64,000 bases of DNA, from contig NZ_CP090066.1 of NCBI RefSeq assembly GCF_021391535.1, positions 4,177,501 through 4,241,500 of the forward strand. The letters are read 5' to 3'. This DNA comes from Aurantimonas sp. HBX-1. Its GTDB lineage: Bacteria > Pseudomonadota > Alphaproteobacteria > Rhizobiales > Rhizobiaceae. The notes under the pieces are model-generated. The model was given only the letters and a program-made list of their open reading frames with translations. It was not told the DNA's origin and did not search any database. This document shows positions 27,849 through 35,821 of the stretch, piece after piece. Each line of letters starts with the position of its first letter. Within the stretch, counting starts at the first letter, position 1. The position numbers and the translations under genes are program-made.

Positions 27849-28212
27849 GGTCTTTCGTCTCCTTGATACCGCCGGGATAGCCAGCGATCTTGGTATCGAG
27901 GACGAGAAGGCAGGCCTGCAGTTCGGCGACATGGGTCCGGACACGCTCGCGATGGTCTTCGAGCATCTGCCGGCGCGCCGGTCCGGTCGCGTCACCTTCC
28001 GCACGGAGCGCGGCGTAGCGCAGCATCTGGCTGATCGGCATCCCGGTCGTCTTCAGGCGGCCGAGAAATTCGATCCACGTCAGGATGGCCGCGTCGTAGT
28101 CCCGCTGTCCCGAGCGGTCACGATCGGCATAGGGAAGCAGCCCGATCCGCTCGTAATAGCGAAGCGTGTGGGCCGACAAACCAGACCGTCTCGCGAGCTC
28201 GCCGATCTTCAT
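27781..28212 (-). CDS. MerR-family transcriptional regulator
   Basis: 143 residues. N-terminal winged helix MKIGELARRSGLSAHTLRYYERIGLLPYADRD, then a coiled-coil dimerisation helix (LEDHRERVRTHVAELQACLLVL). No cysteine cluster for metal binding, so it is more like the SoxR/BmrR-side or the redox/organic effector type. The 3' end overlaps the start of the decarboxylase-like gene. Probably controls its own operon. Confidence 0.88.
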   Translation of the reverse strand: MKIGELARRSGLSAHTLRYYERIGLLPYADRDRSGQRDYDAAILTWIEFLGRLKTTGMPISQMLRYAALRAEGDATGPARRQMLEDHRERVRTHVAELQACLLVLDTKIAGYPGGIKETKDHDAPPGRRRKPLRARAEGTLAD

Positions 28213-28371
28213 GGGTCCCTTTCTCGTCACGACGCGGATACAGCTACCCCTTCGAGCGCACTCTAAGTCAAGGCCGGATCATGTGGGGGCCTCTTTCGCT
28301 CTTCGGGGCCCCGACAGGCGGGCCTACGGGGTTCGCCGACGTGCGCCCTCGCGCCGGGAACCGGCCGACCA

Positions 28372-29184
28372 TCACACCCTGATCCGGCGCAAGGCTGCGT
28401 CGGGTTCGCGGCGGCCGCGCCACTGCTTGGGGTAGCCGAAGGAGACCTCCTCGAAGGCGACCCCGTCGATGACGCGCGAGGACGGCATGTGCAGGTGGCC
28501 GGAGACCACCGCGCGGGCGTTGTAGCGGGTGTGCCAGTCCTCGGTGCGGGTCGTGCCGCACCAGATCGAGAAGCGCGGGATGCGCGGCAGCCGGGCCAGC
28601 TCCTGGCGCAGCGGCCAGTGATTGACGAGGATGTTGGGGATCGCCGCGTCGAGCCCGCCGAGGCGCGCCTCGGTGGCGGCGACCCGGGCAGCGCACCAGT
28701 CGCCGCGGCTGGCATGCGGGGCGGCCACCAGCAGGCTCTCGTCGGCGCAGCGCAGCCCCGCCTCGCGGGCCCAGGCGACGGCACCTTCCAGCGCCACATG
28801 CGGCGGCCGGAAGGAATAGTCGTAGAGCAGGAACATCGGCACGATGCGCACCATGGTGCCGTCCACCGTGATCACCGGATAGTCGTCCTCCGGGGTGAGG
28901 ACGCCGCGCTCGCGGCAGCGGGCGACGAAACGCTCGTAGCGGGCCTCGCCCTGCAGCGGCGTGCCGTGCGAGGCGACCGCCCAGAGCTCGTGATTGCCCG
29001 GCACCCACACCAGCTGGCGGAATTTGTCCTGCAGCGCGTCGATGGCGAGGTCGAGATGCCGCTCGGTCTCGCCGACATCGCCGGCGAGGATCAGCCAGTC
29101 ATCGGGACGCGCCTCGATGGCGTGGATCGCCTCGCGATTGTCGGGATGGCCGAGATGCAGGTCGGCGACGGCGTAGAGCTTCAC
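28372..29184 (-). CDS. Calcineurin-like metallophosphoesterase
   Basis: 270 residues. Phosphoesterase motifs in order: DLHLGHPDN (about 8-16), GDVGETE, GNHELW (about 64-69), NILVNHWPL, and GHLHMPSSR (near 226). These bind a dinuclear metal centre. Substrate unknown. Starts within the stop of the phosphopantetheinyl transferase gene (ATGA), so the two are translated together. Confidence 0.88.
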   Translation of the reverse strand: MKLYAVADLHLGHPDNREAIHAIEARPDDWLILAGDVGETERHLDLAIDALQDKFRQLVWVPGNHELWAVASHGTPLQGEARYERFVARCRERGVLTPEDDYPVITVDGTMVRIVPMFLLYDYSFRPPHVALEGAVAWAREAGLRCADESLLVAAPHASRGDWCAARVAATEARLGGLDAAIPNILVNHWPLRQELARLPRIPRFSIWCGTTRTEDWHTRYNARAVVSGHLHMPSSRVIDGVAFEEVSFGYPKQWRGRREPDAALRRIRV

Positions 29185-29969
29185 GCCGTTCGTCCGTCGG
29201 CCGGGGCGTCGAGCGGGACGGAAGCGGGCGTCATCGCTTCGTCGAAGCCGGTGAGCGGCACGATGCGGCGGAAATCGACCCGGGCACCGGCCGTTTGCGG
29301 CGAGACGGCGAGCGCCAGCCGGTGGGTGTCCGAGACCCCGGCCCGCAGGAAGCGCCAGCGCGCCGGGTCGTCGGGGCAGTGCTCGTGGAAGGCGATGGTC
29401 GGCTCGGTCCCCGCCAGATCGTAGGAGAAGCCGTCGAGCGGCAGGGCAAGGCCCATGCCGCGCGCCTTGATATAGGCTTCCTTGAGCGTCCAGACGGCGA
29501 AGAACCGCTCGGCCAGCATAGGGCCCCCGGCGCGCACGAACTTGGCCTCGGTGGGCGAGAAATACCGGCCGGCGAGATCGTGCGTGGCGCTCGGGCGGTC
29601 GGCGCTCTCGACGTCGATGCCGAGGTCGCAGTCGCGCGCCACGGCGAGCGCGGCGAGGCCGCGTGTGTGCGACAGGTTGAAGACGAGCCCGGGCGCCGCC
29701 CCGACGATCGCCGGCCGGCCGTATCGGTTGGCCTCGAAGCGCCAGTCGGCCGGTGCGGTCGGCGCGTAGCGCGACAGCACGGTGCGCACCATCGCCCGGC
29801 CGACGAGGAACTCGCGGCGCGCGCCTTCGACCTTGTAGCGTTGATGGCGCAGGCGCTCGCCGGGATCGAGCAGGCGTTCATAGGCGGAATCCAGCGTCGC
29901 CGGCACGTCGGCGAGGAAGCCGAGCCATACGTCGACGGCGCCGGAGACAGGACCGGGCTGGGGCTGCAT
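29181..29969 (-). CDS. 4'-phosphopantetheinyl transferase, Sfp-type
   Basis: 262 residues. Transfers phosphopantetheine from CoA to carrier proteins. Family motifs: LGIDVESADRPSA (Mg-binding Asp/Glu) and FFAVWTLKEAYIKARGMGL (the W-x-x-K-E-A-x-x-K core). Length is that of the Sfp group, so the partner is probably a secondary-metabolite or other non-fatty-acid carrier protein. No synthetase is in the window. Confidence 0.9.
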   Translation of the reverse strand: MQPQPGPVSGAVDVWLGFLADVPATLDSAYERLLDPGERLRHQRYKVEGARREFLVGRAMVRTVLSRYAPTAPADWRFEANRYGRPAIVGAAPGLVFNLSHTRGLAALAVARDCDLGIDVESADRPSATHDLAGRYFSPTEAKFVRAGGPMLAERFFAVWTLKEAYIKARGMGLALPLDGFSYDLAGTEPTIAFHEHCPDDPARWRFLRAGVSDTHRLALAVSPQTAGARVDFRRIVPLTGFDEAMTPASVPLDAPADGRTA

Positions 29970-29977
29970 CGGGGCGG

Positions 29978-30178
29978 TCAGCGGCCGAACAGCCAGAACA
30001 GGGCCGACAGGACGATGCTGGCGAGGATCATCGTGGTGACCGGCGCGAAGAGGGTGAAGCCGCTGCGCTCGACGACGATGTCGCCGGGCAGCCGGAACAG
30101 CCCGAGCCGCGGCAGCATCGGCCAGAGCAGGCCGGCCGCGAGCAGCGCCAGGCCGGCGAGGATCAGCGTGCGGGACAT
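29978..30178 (-). CDS. DUF2905 small membrane protein
   Basis: 66 residues with two transmembrane helices around a conserved LGRLPGDIVVERSGFTLFAPVTTMI-like centre (here FRLPGDIVVERSGFTLFAP). Matches DUF2905. Function unknown. 8 bp upstream of the phosphopantetheinyl transferase gene, likely co-transcribed. Confidence 0.85.
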   Translation of the reverse strand: MSRTLILAGLALLAAGLLWPMLPRLGLFRLPGDIVVERSGFTLFAPVTTMILASIVLSALFWLFGR

Positions 30179-30309
30179 CGGCGGACGACAGGGTGGGATC
30201 GGTTCATCGCGCTGATATGGTGACGCGCCGGCCCGAAGGCGAGGCGGCGGCGGAACGGCGGCCCCGCTGCGACGTTTCGGGGCTTCACAGGCAGATGAAA
30301 GGCCGACCC

Positions 30310-30564
30310 ATGAGCGAACTGCATTACCGGATCGTCCAGCACGACGGCGGCTGGGCCTACAAGGTCGGCGACGTGTTCTCCGAAACCTTCCCCGACCACG
30401 ACACCGCCTTCGCTGCTGCCAAGGACGCCGCCGAGCGCCAGCGGCTCGCCGGCGAAACCCGCGGCATCAGCTACGAGACCGCCGACGGCCAGTGGCACGA
30501 GGAAGTCGCCGACGGCGGCGACCGGCCGGAGACCGATGTGGACGACGTCGCGCCAAGGGGGTGA
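30310..30564 (+). CDS. DUF2188-like small protein
   Basis: 84 residues. MSELHYRIVQHDGGWAYKVG with a predicted beta-beta-beta-alpha fold and FPDHDTAFAAAKDAAERQRL fits DUF2188. Start at ATG 30310, with AAAGG 8 nt before; ATG at 30298 is an alternative. Divergent from DUF2905; soluble, unknown function. Confidence 0.7.
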   Translation: MSELHYRIVQHDGGWAYKVGDVFSETFPDHDTAFAAAKDAAERQRLAGETRGISYETADGQWHEEVADGGDRPETDVDDVAPRG

Positions 30565-30744
30565 GGACGGTGCGGCATCCTGCCTGACTGCCCCTTCGGA
30601 CAGGGTGGGCGGGATCGGACGAGCGAGGTCGGGGGCCCGGGGATATATCAGCGGGCAGAGCGGGCCTCCGGCGATCCGACTTCGGCAATCCGGGAATGGG
30701 ACGTCGCGGGTTTGCCGCTCCGCCGAGCCGCGCCTCGACAGGAC

Positions 30745-33318
30745 CTAGGAGACGAGCTGGTCCACGCGAGGCGGCAGCCGGAGCGACGAAAGCTCGGAGG
30801 GCGGGGCCTCGTTCGGCACGATGGCCAGTATCGCGGGTCTGGCGCCGGAAAGCTCGGTCATCTGGCGACCGGTCAGGAACGGTCCCAGCGCGCTGGCCGG
30901 CCTGGGCGGGCTGAAGAGATAACCCTGGACTTCGGTGCATCCCTCCAGGCGAAGCCGATCGAACTGGAACTGCGTCTCGACGCCTTCGGCGGTGATCGTC
31001 ATGCCCAGGCTGATGCCCAGCCCCGTCACGGCGCGCACGATGGCGGCGTCCTGGGGGTTTTCGGCAAGCTCCTTGATGAAGGACTGGTCGATCTTGATCT
31101 TGTCGAAGGGGAATCGCCGCAGATAGCCGAGAGACGAGTAGCCCGTGCCGAAATCGTCCATGGAGATGCGCACGCCGAGCTCTCGCAACTGATGCAGCGT
31201 GGCGAGATTGACCTCGCTCTCCTGCAACAGCACGGACTCCGTAATCTCCAGCTCGAGTCGACTGGCCGCCAGCCCGGACGAGGTGAGGGCGTTGATGACG
31301 GCCGGCACGAGATTGCGGCTCTTGAACTGGACCGGCGAGAGGTTCACCGCGATGCTGAGGTTTTCCGGCCAGGCCGCGGCCTCCCTGCACGCCTGCAGCA
31401 ACGCCCATTCGCCGAGCGGCACGATCAGGCCGATCTCCTCGGCCATGGGAATGAACTCCGCCGGCGAGACCATGCCGCGTTCGGGGTGATGCCAGCGCAT
31501 CAGCGCCTCGAAGCCGCTGACGGTGCTCGATCGGGCGGTGATCACCGGCTGGTAATACAGTTCGAACTCGCCGGCAGCCATGGCATTGCGCAGGTCGAGA
31601 TCCAGCGCGCGCCGGGCTCTCAGCCGCGAGTCCATCCCCTGCTCGAAGAAATGGAAGGTGTTGCGCCCGTCGGCCTTGGCCCGATAGAGCGCCACATCGG
31701 CATTCTTCAACAGGACGTCCGGTTCGTCGCCATCGCCCGGTGCGAGGGCGATGCCGATACTGGTGCCGATGACGATCTGGTGGCCCTCGATCTCGTAGGG
31801 CGCGCTGGCCGCCTCGATCAGCCGGCGCGCCAGAATGCTGGCCTGCGCAGGCGTGCCGACCGCCGGCTGAATCACCGCGAACTCATCGCCGCCGAGACGG
31901 GCGACGATGTCGCGCTCACCCAGGCAGTCGCGGAAGCGATCGGCGACAGCCTGGAGCAGCTTGTCACCGATCGGATGGCCCAGCGTGTCGTTGACGCTTT
32001 TGAAGTGATCGAGATCGACGCAGAAGATCGCCAGCTTCTCGTCCCGCTGCATGATGCCGCCAAGCGCCCGGTCGAGCCGCTCGCGGAACAGGACCCGGTT
32101 GGGAAGGTTGGTGAGCGCGTCGTGATGGGCCATGTGCGCAATGCGCGCCTCGGCCTTGCGGCGTTCGGTAACGTCCATGACGGCCACCAGCACCGCCGGT
32201 CGCTCATCGACGCTGAGCATGCGCAGATAGGGATAGACGAGGATCTCCGAGCCGTCCGCCTTGACGTGCCGCCAGGCCTCTTCGGCCTCGTAGCCTTCCT
32301 GGATTCCCTTAAGAACCGCTCGTGCCGTTTCGCGCGTTTCCGCCGGCCTGATGTCGAGAACCGACATGCCCAGGAAGGCGTCGCGGCTGTAGCCGTAGTG
32401 CCGAACGGCGGCGTCGTTGACCTGCAGGAAGGAAAGCGTCGACGGGTCGTACAGCCACATCGGCACCGGGTTGCTGTCGAACAGCAACCGGAACGAGGCT
32501 TCGCGCGCCTTGACATCGGCGATGTCGGTGAGTGTGACGGACAGGAGATCCCGCACCGGCGAGACGCCGATCTTGACGTGGCGGGTCGCCGCCTCGCCCG
32601 GAATGGAGATCTCGAACTGCCGGCGCTGGCCCGTCTCGAGCGACTGCCTGAGATGGGCGAGGACGCCGTATTCCTCTAGCATCAGGTCGATTTCGGACAG
32701 TCGCTTCCATTGCAGCTTGTCCTGTGTCCGGCGCAGCAGGCGGCAGGCGCCATCGTTGACCGAGATGATCTGGAAGTCGCTGGGTCGTCCCTCTTCGTCG
32801 CGGATCGCCGTCAGCGCGAGCATGCCTTCGTCGGTCGCGCCGAACATCGTGTCGACGAGGCTGTAGCGCTCGTTGCGGTCCTCCATGCAGGCAAGAATCA
32901 CCGGCGGGCCCCAACGGCTTTCGAGGGGGAATGCCACGACGTTGTACGTCTCGACGATGCCGTTGCTGACGACATGCGCCAGCGTCTGACCCGGCTTGCC
33001 CTGGCGTAGCGCCGTCGCGATGACCTGGCCCAGCGCCAGCTTGTGCTCCGGCCTCAGCTCGTCGAGCGAGATATCGGCGCCATCCTGGCCCAGCCATTTC
33101 CGGAATGTCTCGCCGAACCGCACGATCTGGAAACCGCCGCTCGCGTCCTGCACGATGAGGGCAAGCTGTTCGGCCACCTGACCAAGACTGCCGAGCGCGA
33201 CATCCTCGTAAGGCGGCAGCAGAGGGCCGACGCGGGCCGCGAGCCAGCGCCGATAGAGACCCTCCAATGCCGTGGTGCGAACAAATGCATCCGGGATATT
33301 CGATCGAGGAACTCTCAT
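30745..33318 (-). CDS. PAS-GGDEF-EAL cyclic-di-GMP signalling protein
   Basis: About 857 residues. N-terminal region resembles a PAS_5-type sensor (LYRRWLAARVGPLLPPYEDVAL); PAS-like repeats run through about 130-400 (VNDGACRLLRR, VNDAAVRHYGYSRDAFLG). The GGDEF domain follows (MAHHDALTNLPNR; RLGGDEFAVI intact), then EAL (GFEALMRWHHPERG, NLSPVQF, EITES, MDDFGTGYSSL, KIKIDQSF, AEGVET). The RxxD inhibitory site before GGDEF is absent. It could both make and break c-di-GMP; the EAL catalytic set is complete. The start at 33318 is uncertain (ATG at 33369 also possible). Single gene next to the island border. Confidence 0.85.
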   Translation of the reverse strand: MRVPRSNIPDAFVRTTALEGLYRRWLAARVGPLLPPYEDVALGSLGQVAEQLALIVQDASGGFQIVRFGETFRKWLGQDGADISLDELRPEHKLALGQVIATALRQGKPGQTLAHVVSNGIVETYNVVAFPLESRWGPPVILACMEDRNERYSLVDTMFGATDEGMLALTAIRDEEGRPSDFQIISVNDGACRLLRRTQDKLQWKRLSEIDLMLEEYGVLAHLRQSLETGQRRQFEISIPGEAATRHVKIGVSPVRDLLSVTLTDIADVKAREASFRLLFDSNPVPMWLYDPSTLSFLQVNDAAVRHYGYSRDAFLGMSVLDIRPAETRETARAVLKGIQEGYEAEEAWRHVKADGSEILVYPYLRMLSVDERPAVLVAVMDVTERRKAEARIAHMAHHDALTNLPNRVLFRERLDRALGGIMQRDEKLAIFCVDLDHFKSVNDTLGHPIGDKLLQAVADRFRDCLGERDIVARLGGDEFAVIQPAVGTPAQASILARRLIEAASAPYEIEGHQIVIGTSIGIALAPGDGDEPDVLLKNADVALYRAKADGRNTFHFFEQGMDSRLRARRALDLDLRNAMAAGEFELYYQPVITARSSTVSGFEALMRWHHPERGMVSPAEFIPMAEEIGLIVPLGEWALLQACREAAAWPENLSIAVNLSPVQFKSRNLVPAVINALTSSGLAASRLELEITESVLLQESEVNLATLHQLRELGVRISMDDFGTGYSSLGYLRRFPFDKIKIDQSFIKELAENPQDAAIVRAVTGLGISLGMTITAEGVETQFQFDRLRLEGCTEVQGYLFSPPRPASALGPFLTGRQMTELSGARPAILAIVPNEAPPSELSSLRLPPRVDQLVS

Positions 33319-33369
33319 CGCCACGGAGCATGTTCTCTTCAGAGGTCGCCGTTCAGCGAGCACACCCAT

Positions 33370-33628
33370 GCTGACGAGCTTCTAAGAAAGCATTAAACCC
33401 GCGCCAAAGCCGGCGCGGCGAAGCGCCTTTTCGGGCGACAGGATATGGTGGGGAGGGCAGGGCAGCACGGAGCGTCGGCAAACCCGCCGGCTCCGCCAAC
33501 CTTCGTCGCGACTGCGTTCGACGTGCAACCAGCTCGTCGGAACGCAAGGAACCGTCCGAGGGCGGAGTGATCGCCTCCGCCATCGACGCAAAAGCCCGAA
33601 AACAGGCCTTCGAAGTTCTGACTGCTGG
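33370..33628. other. Intergenic stretch before the island, nothing recognised
   Basis: Contains the promoter side of the c-di-GMP gene and open frames without coding signs; no RNA gene seen. Confidence 0.4.
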
Positions 33629-33680
33629 GAAAATTTGGAGCGGGCGAAGGGATTCGAACCCTCGACCCCAACCTTGGCAA
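33629..33680. repeat. Left 52-bp attachment repeat (tRNA-Gly 3' fragment)
   Basis: Identical to 52547-52598. Begins GAAAATTTGGAGCGGGCG and ends ACCTTGGCAA; after it the tRNA match stops abruptly (TCGAGGAAT instead of GGTTGTGCT). Confidence 0.95.
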
Positions 33681-33898
33681 TCGAGGAATTACGCAGTTAA
33701 AACAGTACGTTCTGGTGTATTTCAGTCCGCCAGAGTGCCCGTTCGTTCGTGGCTGAGATCATCAGCCAACTTAAACGACGTCGTACGCATTTGAACCGCA
33801 TCGTACTGGCAGCGAGGCAGTTGCCTGCAACCGGCGTGCAACCGCTAATAAACCTAGGTCGCGCGAAGTGGCCCAGGGCAACCTTTGGTAGCCTCGGT
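33681..33898. other. Left end of the element, no gene
   Basis: Only short, unsupported frames; base composition drops from the flanking DNA. Confidence 0.4.
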
Positions 33899-35323
33899 TT
33901 AATACCCGATGCCGATGGCGAAAACGGAGAGAGTAGCCGGCGCGGATCTCAAGTGGTCCTTCGCCGATCCCACCCACTGGCGACCTAAAGGAAAGGTGGA
34001 TGTTAGCAGACTTCCAGCGCCGCTCCAGTTTGCTCGAGCCCCGCCGCCGGTGACAACATACGACCCCACTACCGGAACCGATGCCTCAGGATGCGCTGCG
34101 GCCTGGCTCTCCGAGGAAAATGATCTCACTTCCGGCAGTCTTGCGTTGTTAGATGGCTTGATGCCGATTGCATAAGCCGTCGCTGTTGCCGGACTTGCCT
34201 CCAGGTGGTCTTTCCCTCTCACCTCACAAGAGCTCTCCGTGAGCGGGACAATGGCCGTGAGGAGGTTTCCGGCCCCGCGCCAGTTTACGCGACCACCGCA
34301 TGCTGTCATCGCAAAATCTCTTGGGACCGTTACGAACGAAGACGGATGTTGCGCGGAACCTCCCGTTTCAGCGAAAATCTCAACCACCCATTCATTTGAC
34401 GGATCGCGAAGTCCGACTGCATACGCCGTTATTGTTGCAGGGTCGGCGACTAAGTGGTCTTTCGAAGATGCGACCCAGCATCTTCCCTCCGGGTACGACT
34501 CCGTTAACAAATTACCTACTCCCGCGTAATCTACCCGAGCTCCCCCTCCGACAAGCTTATAACCTTCTGCAACGCAAGCACGCGTGGTCGGGTGCTGCGC
34601 AGAAGCGCTGGTGTTTTTAAAATATTCGACAGCGATCGACGGCGTCCGTGGCCCAGGCGGTGTAGCCGGGATTAGCAAATCATCCGTGTTCCCGCCAATT
34701 GATACGGTCAAGCGGAGGTCCCGTTCAGGGATCCTATCAAGAATGAGACTGTCTTCCTGAGCTCCGTCCCAAACTCGCGGTAGCCGGTCTCTGATATCCG
34801 TTACCTCGTTTTGTAACCCCCGAACTTCTGCTCGCGTTAGGCGGACATCGGAAACGTCTGGAGGAGGATCATAGGAAACTATGAGCGTAACGGCATCGGG
34901 CCGCACATTACTCGCGTACACTACAAGTGTTTTCCCTCGCCTCGCCATGCAGTCGCGCCAAGCGGAGATACTCCCATCTGCGGCGACCGATGAAAGGTAT
35001 CTCTCCGAATGGTCATTCGAAATATTTAGGCTCGACTGCGAAAGATAGGCGCTCCTCCTGCGTGAGTACTCAGAATAGTCCGCTGAGACCTCAATGAGCT
35101 TGTAAGATCCGGAGGCCGACGAAGACTTCGCTTGGTTGAACTCTTCCTCTGTATCTACCAGTCTATAGTAGGAATATTCCGCGGTCTGGTCCGTGTTTCG
35201 CACTTCAACATCTTTGACCAGGACAGAGCTACAGCTATCCTGCTGTGCCTCGGCGGCGGGAGAGTGAAGGATCGGTCCCGCCGCAAGGCCTAGAACTGCA
35301 ATACCACGAAATATTATCTGCAT
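33899..35323 (-). CDS. Secreted protein with three tandem H-P-GGGAR-type repeats
   Basis: 474 residues. ATG 35323 is preceded by GGGAGGGAG. An N-terminal signal peptide ends at about residue 27 (AAEAQQ). A Ser/Tyr-rich N-terminal domain (about 30-150) and a coiled-coil-like linker (LTRAEVRGLQNEVTDIRDRL) lead to three repeats of about 75-80 residues. Each repeat carries a (S/A)A(Q/A)HP start, a CGGRVNWRGAGNLLT / GGGARVDYAGVGNLLT / GGGARANWSGAGSLLT core, and an end (KDHLxxxPATxTAYAIGI). Possible beta-rich surface or adhesion module. Family not recognised. First cargo gene next to the left end. Confidence 0.8.
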   Translation of the reverse strand: MQIIFRGIAVLGLAAGPILHSPAAEAQQDSCSSVLVKDVEVRNTDQTAEYSYYRLVDTEEEFNQAKSSSASGSYKLIEVSADYSEYSRRRSAYLSQSSLNISNDHSERYLSSVAADGSISAWRDCMARRGKTLVVYASNVRPDAVTLIVSYDPPPDVSDVRLTRAEVRGLQNEVTDIRDRLPRVWDGAQEDSLILDRIPERDLRLTVSIGGNTDDLLIPATPPGPRTPSIAVEYFKNTSASAQHPTTRACVAEGYKLVGGGARVDYAGVGNLLTESYPEGRCWVASSKDHLVADPATITAYAVGLRDPSNEWVVEIFAETGGSAQHPSSFVTVPRDFAMTACGGRVNWRGAGNLLTAIVPLTESSCEVRGKDHLEASPATATAYAIGIKPSNNARLPEVRSFSSESQAAAHPEASVPVVGSYVVTGGGARANWSGAGSLLTSTFPLGRQWVGSAKDHLRSAPATLSVFAIGIGY

Positions 35324-35821
35324 CGTTCTCCCTCCCATGCATAAATAGCGTAACACACGAGATGATGTTTGCGAAGCGCATCCTCCGCCCTCGGAGGTTT
35401 ATGCGAAGAAGCTGCTCATTTGTTCTGAAAGTTCAAAGGGATAAACGTACTGAACGCTTTCGATCTTCAGCCCGATGCCGCGTGGTGCATTCTCCATCTC
35501 TTCGGCGGTGCATGATCGGAGCACCGGAGACTGTTTGTGCCGCACGGACGGGCCAAACAAGCGGCAATGTCGGAAGATGATGCGCTCCGGTGCACGCTGA
35601 TCGGACAGGTACTACTGCGTCCGAGGATTGGTCGATGATCCCGATATGTGATGCCGACCCTGTTGAAGTGCAGTGGACCGGGAGTGAGGCGGGCGCCTTG
35701 GAACCGGCGCGTCGTTGCAAACGACCAACCCTAAGCGCCGGGACAATTCAGTCACGTGCGACAACTGGCCAAAAATAGTCAGTGGGGCGCCGGGAAGTTG
35801 ATACGCCGGCGCCGCTTTCAG
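35324..35821. other. 500-bp gap inside the element
   Basis: Open frames here lack ribosome binding sites and protein-like composition. Nothing identified; may hold the promoter of the secreted protein gene. Confidence 0.4.

Noticed and set aside
35433..35778. Short frames in the gap after the secreted repeat protein
   Set aside because: No ribosome binding site and no conserved composition; region listed as a gap.
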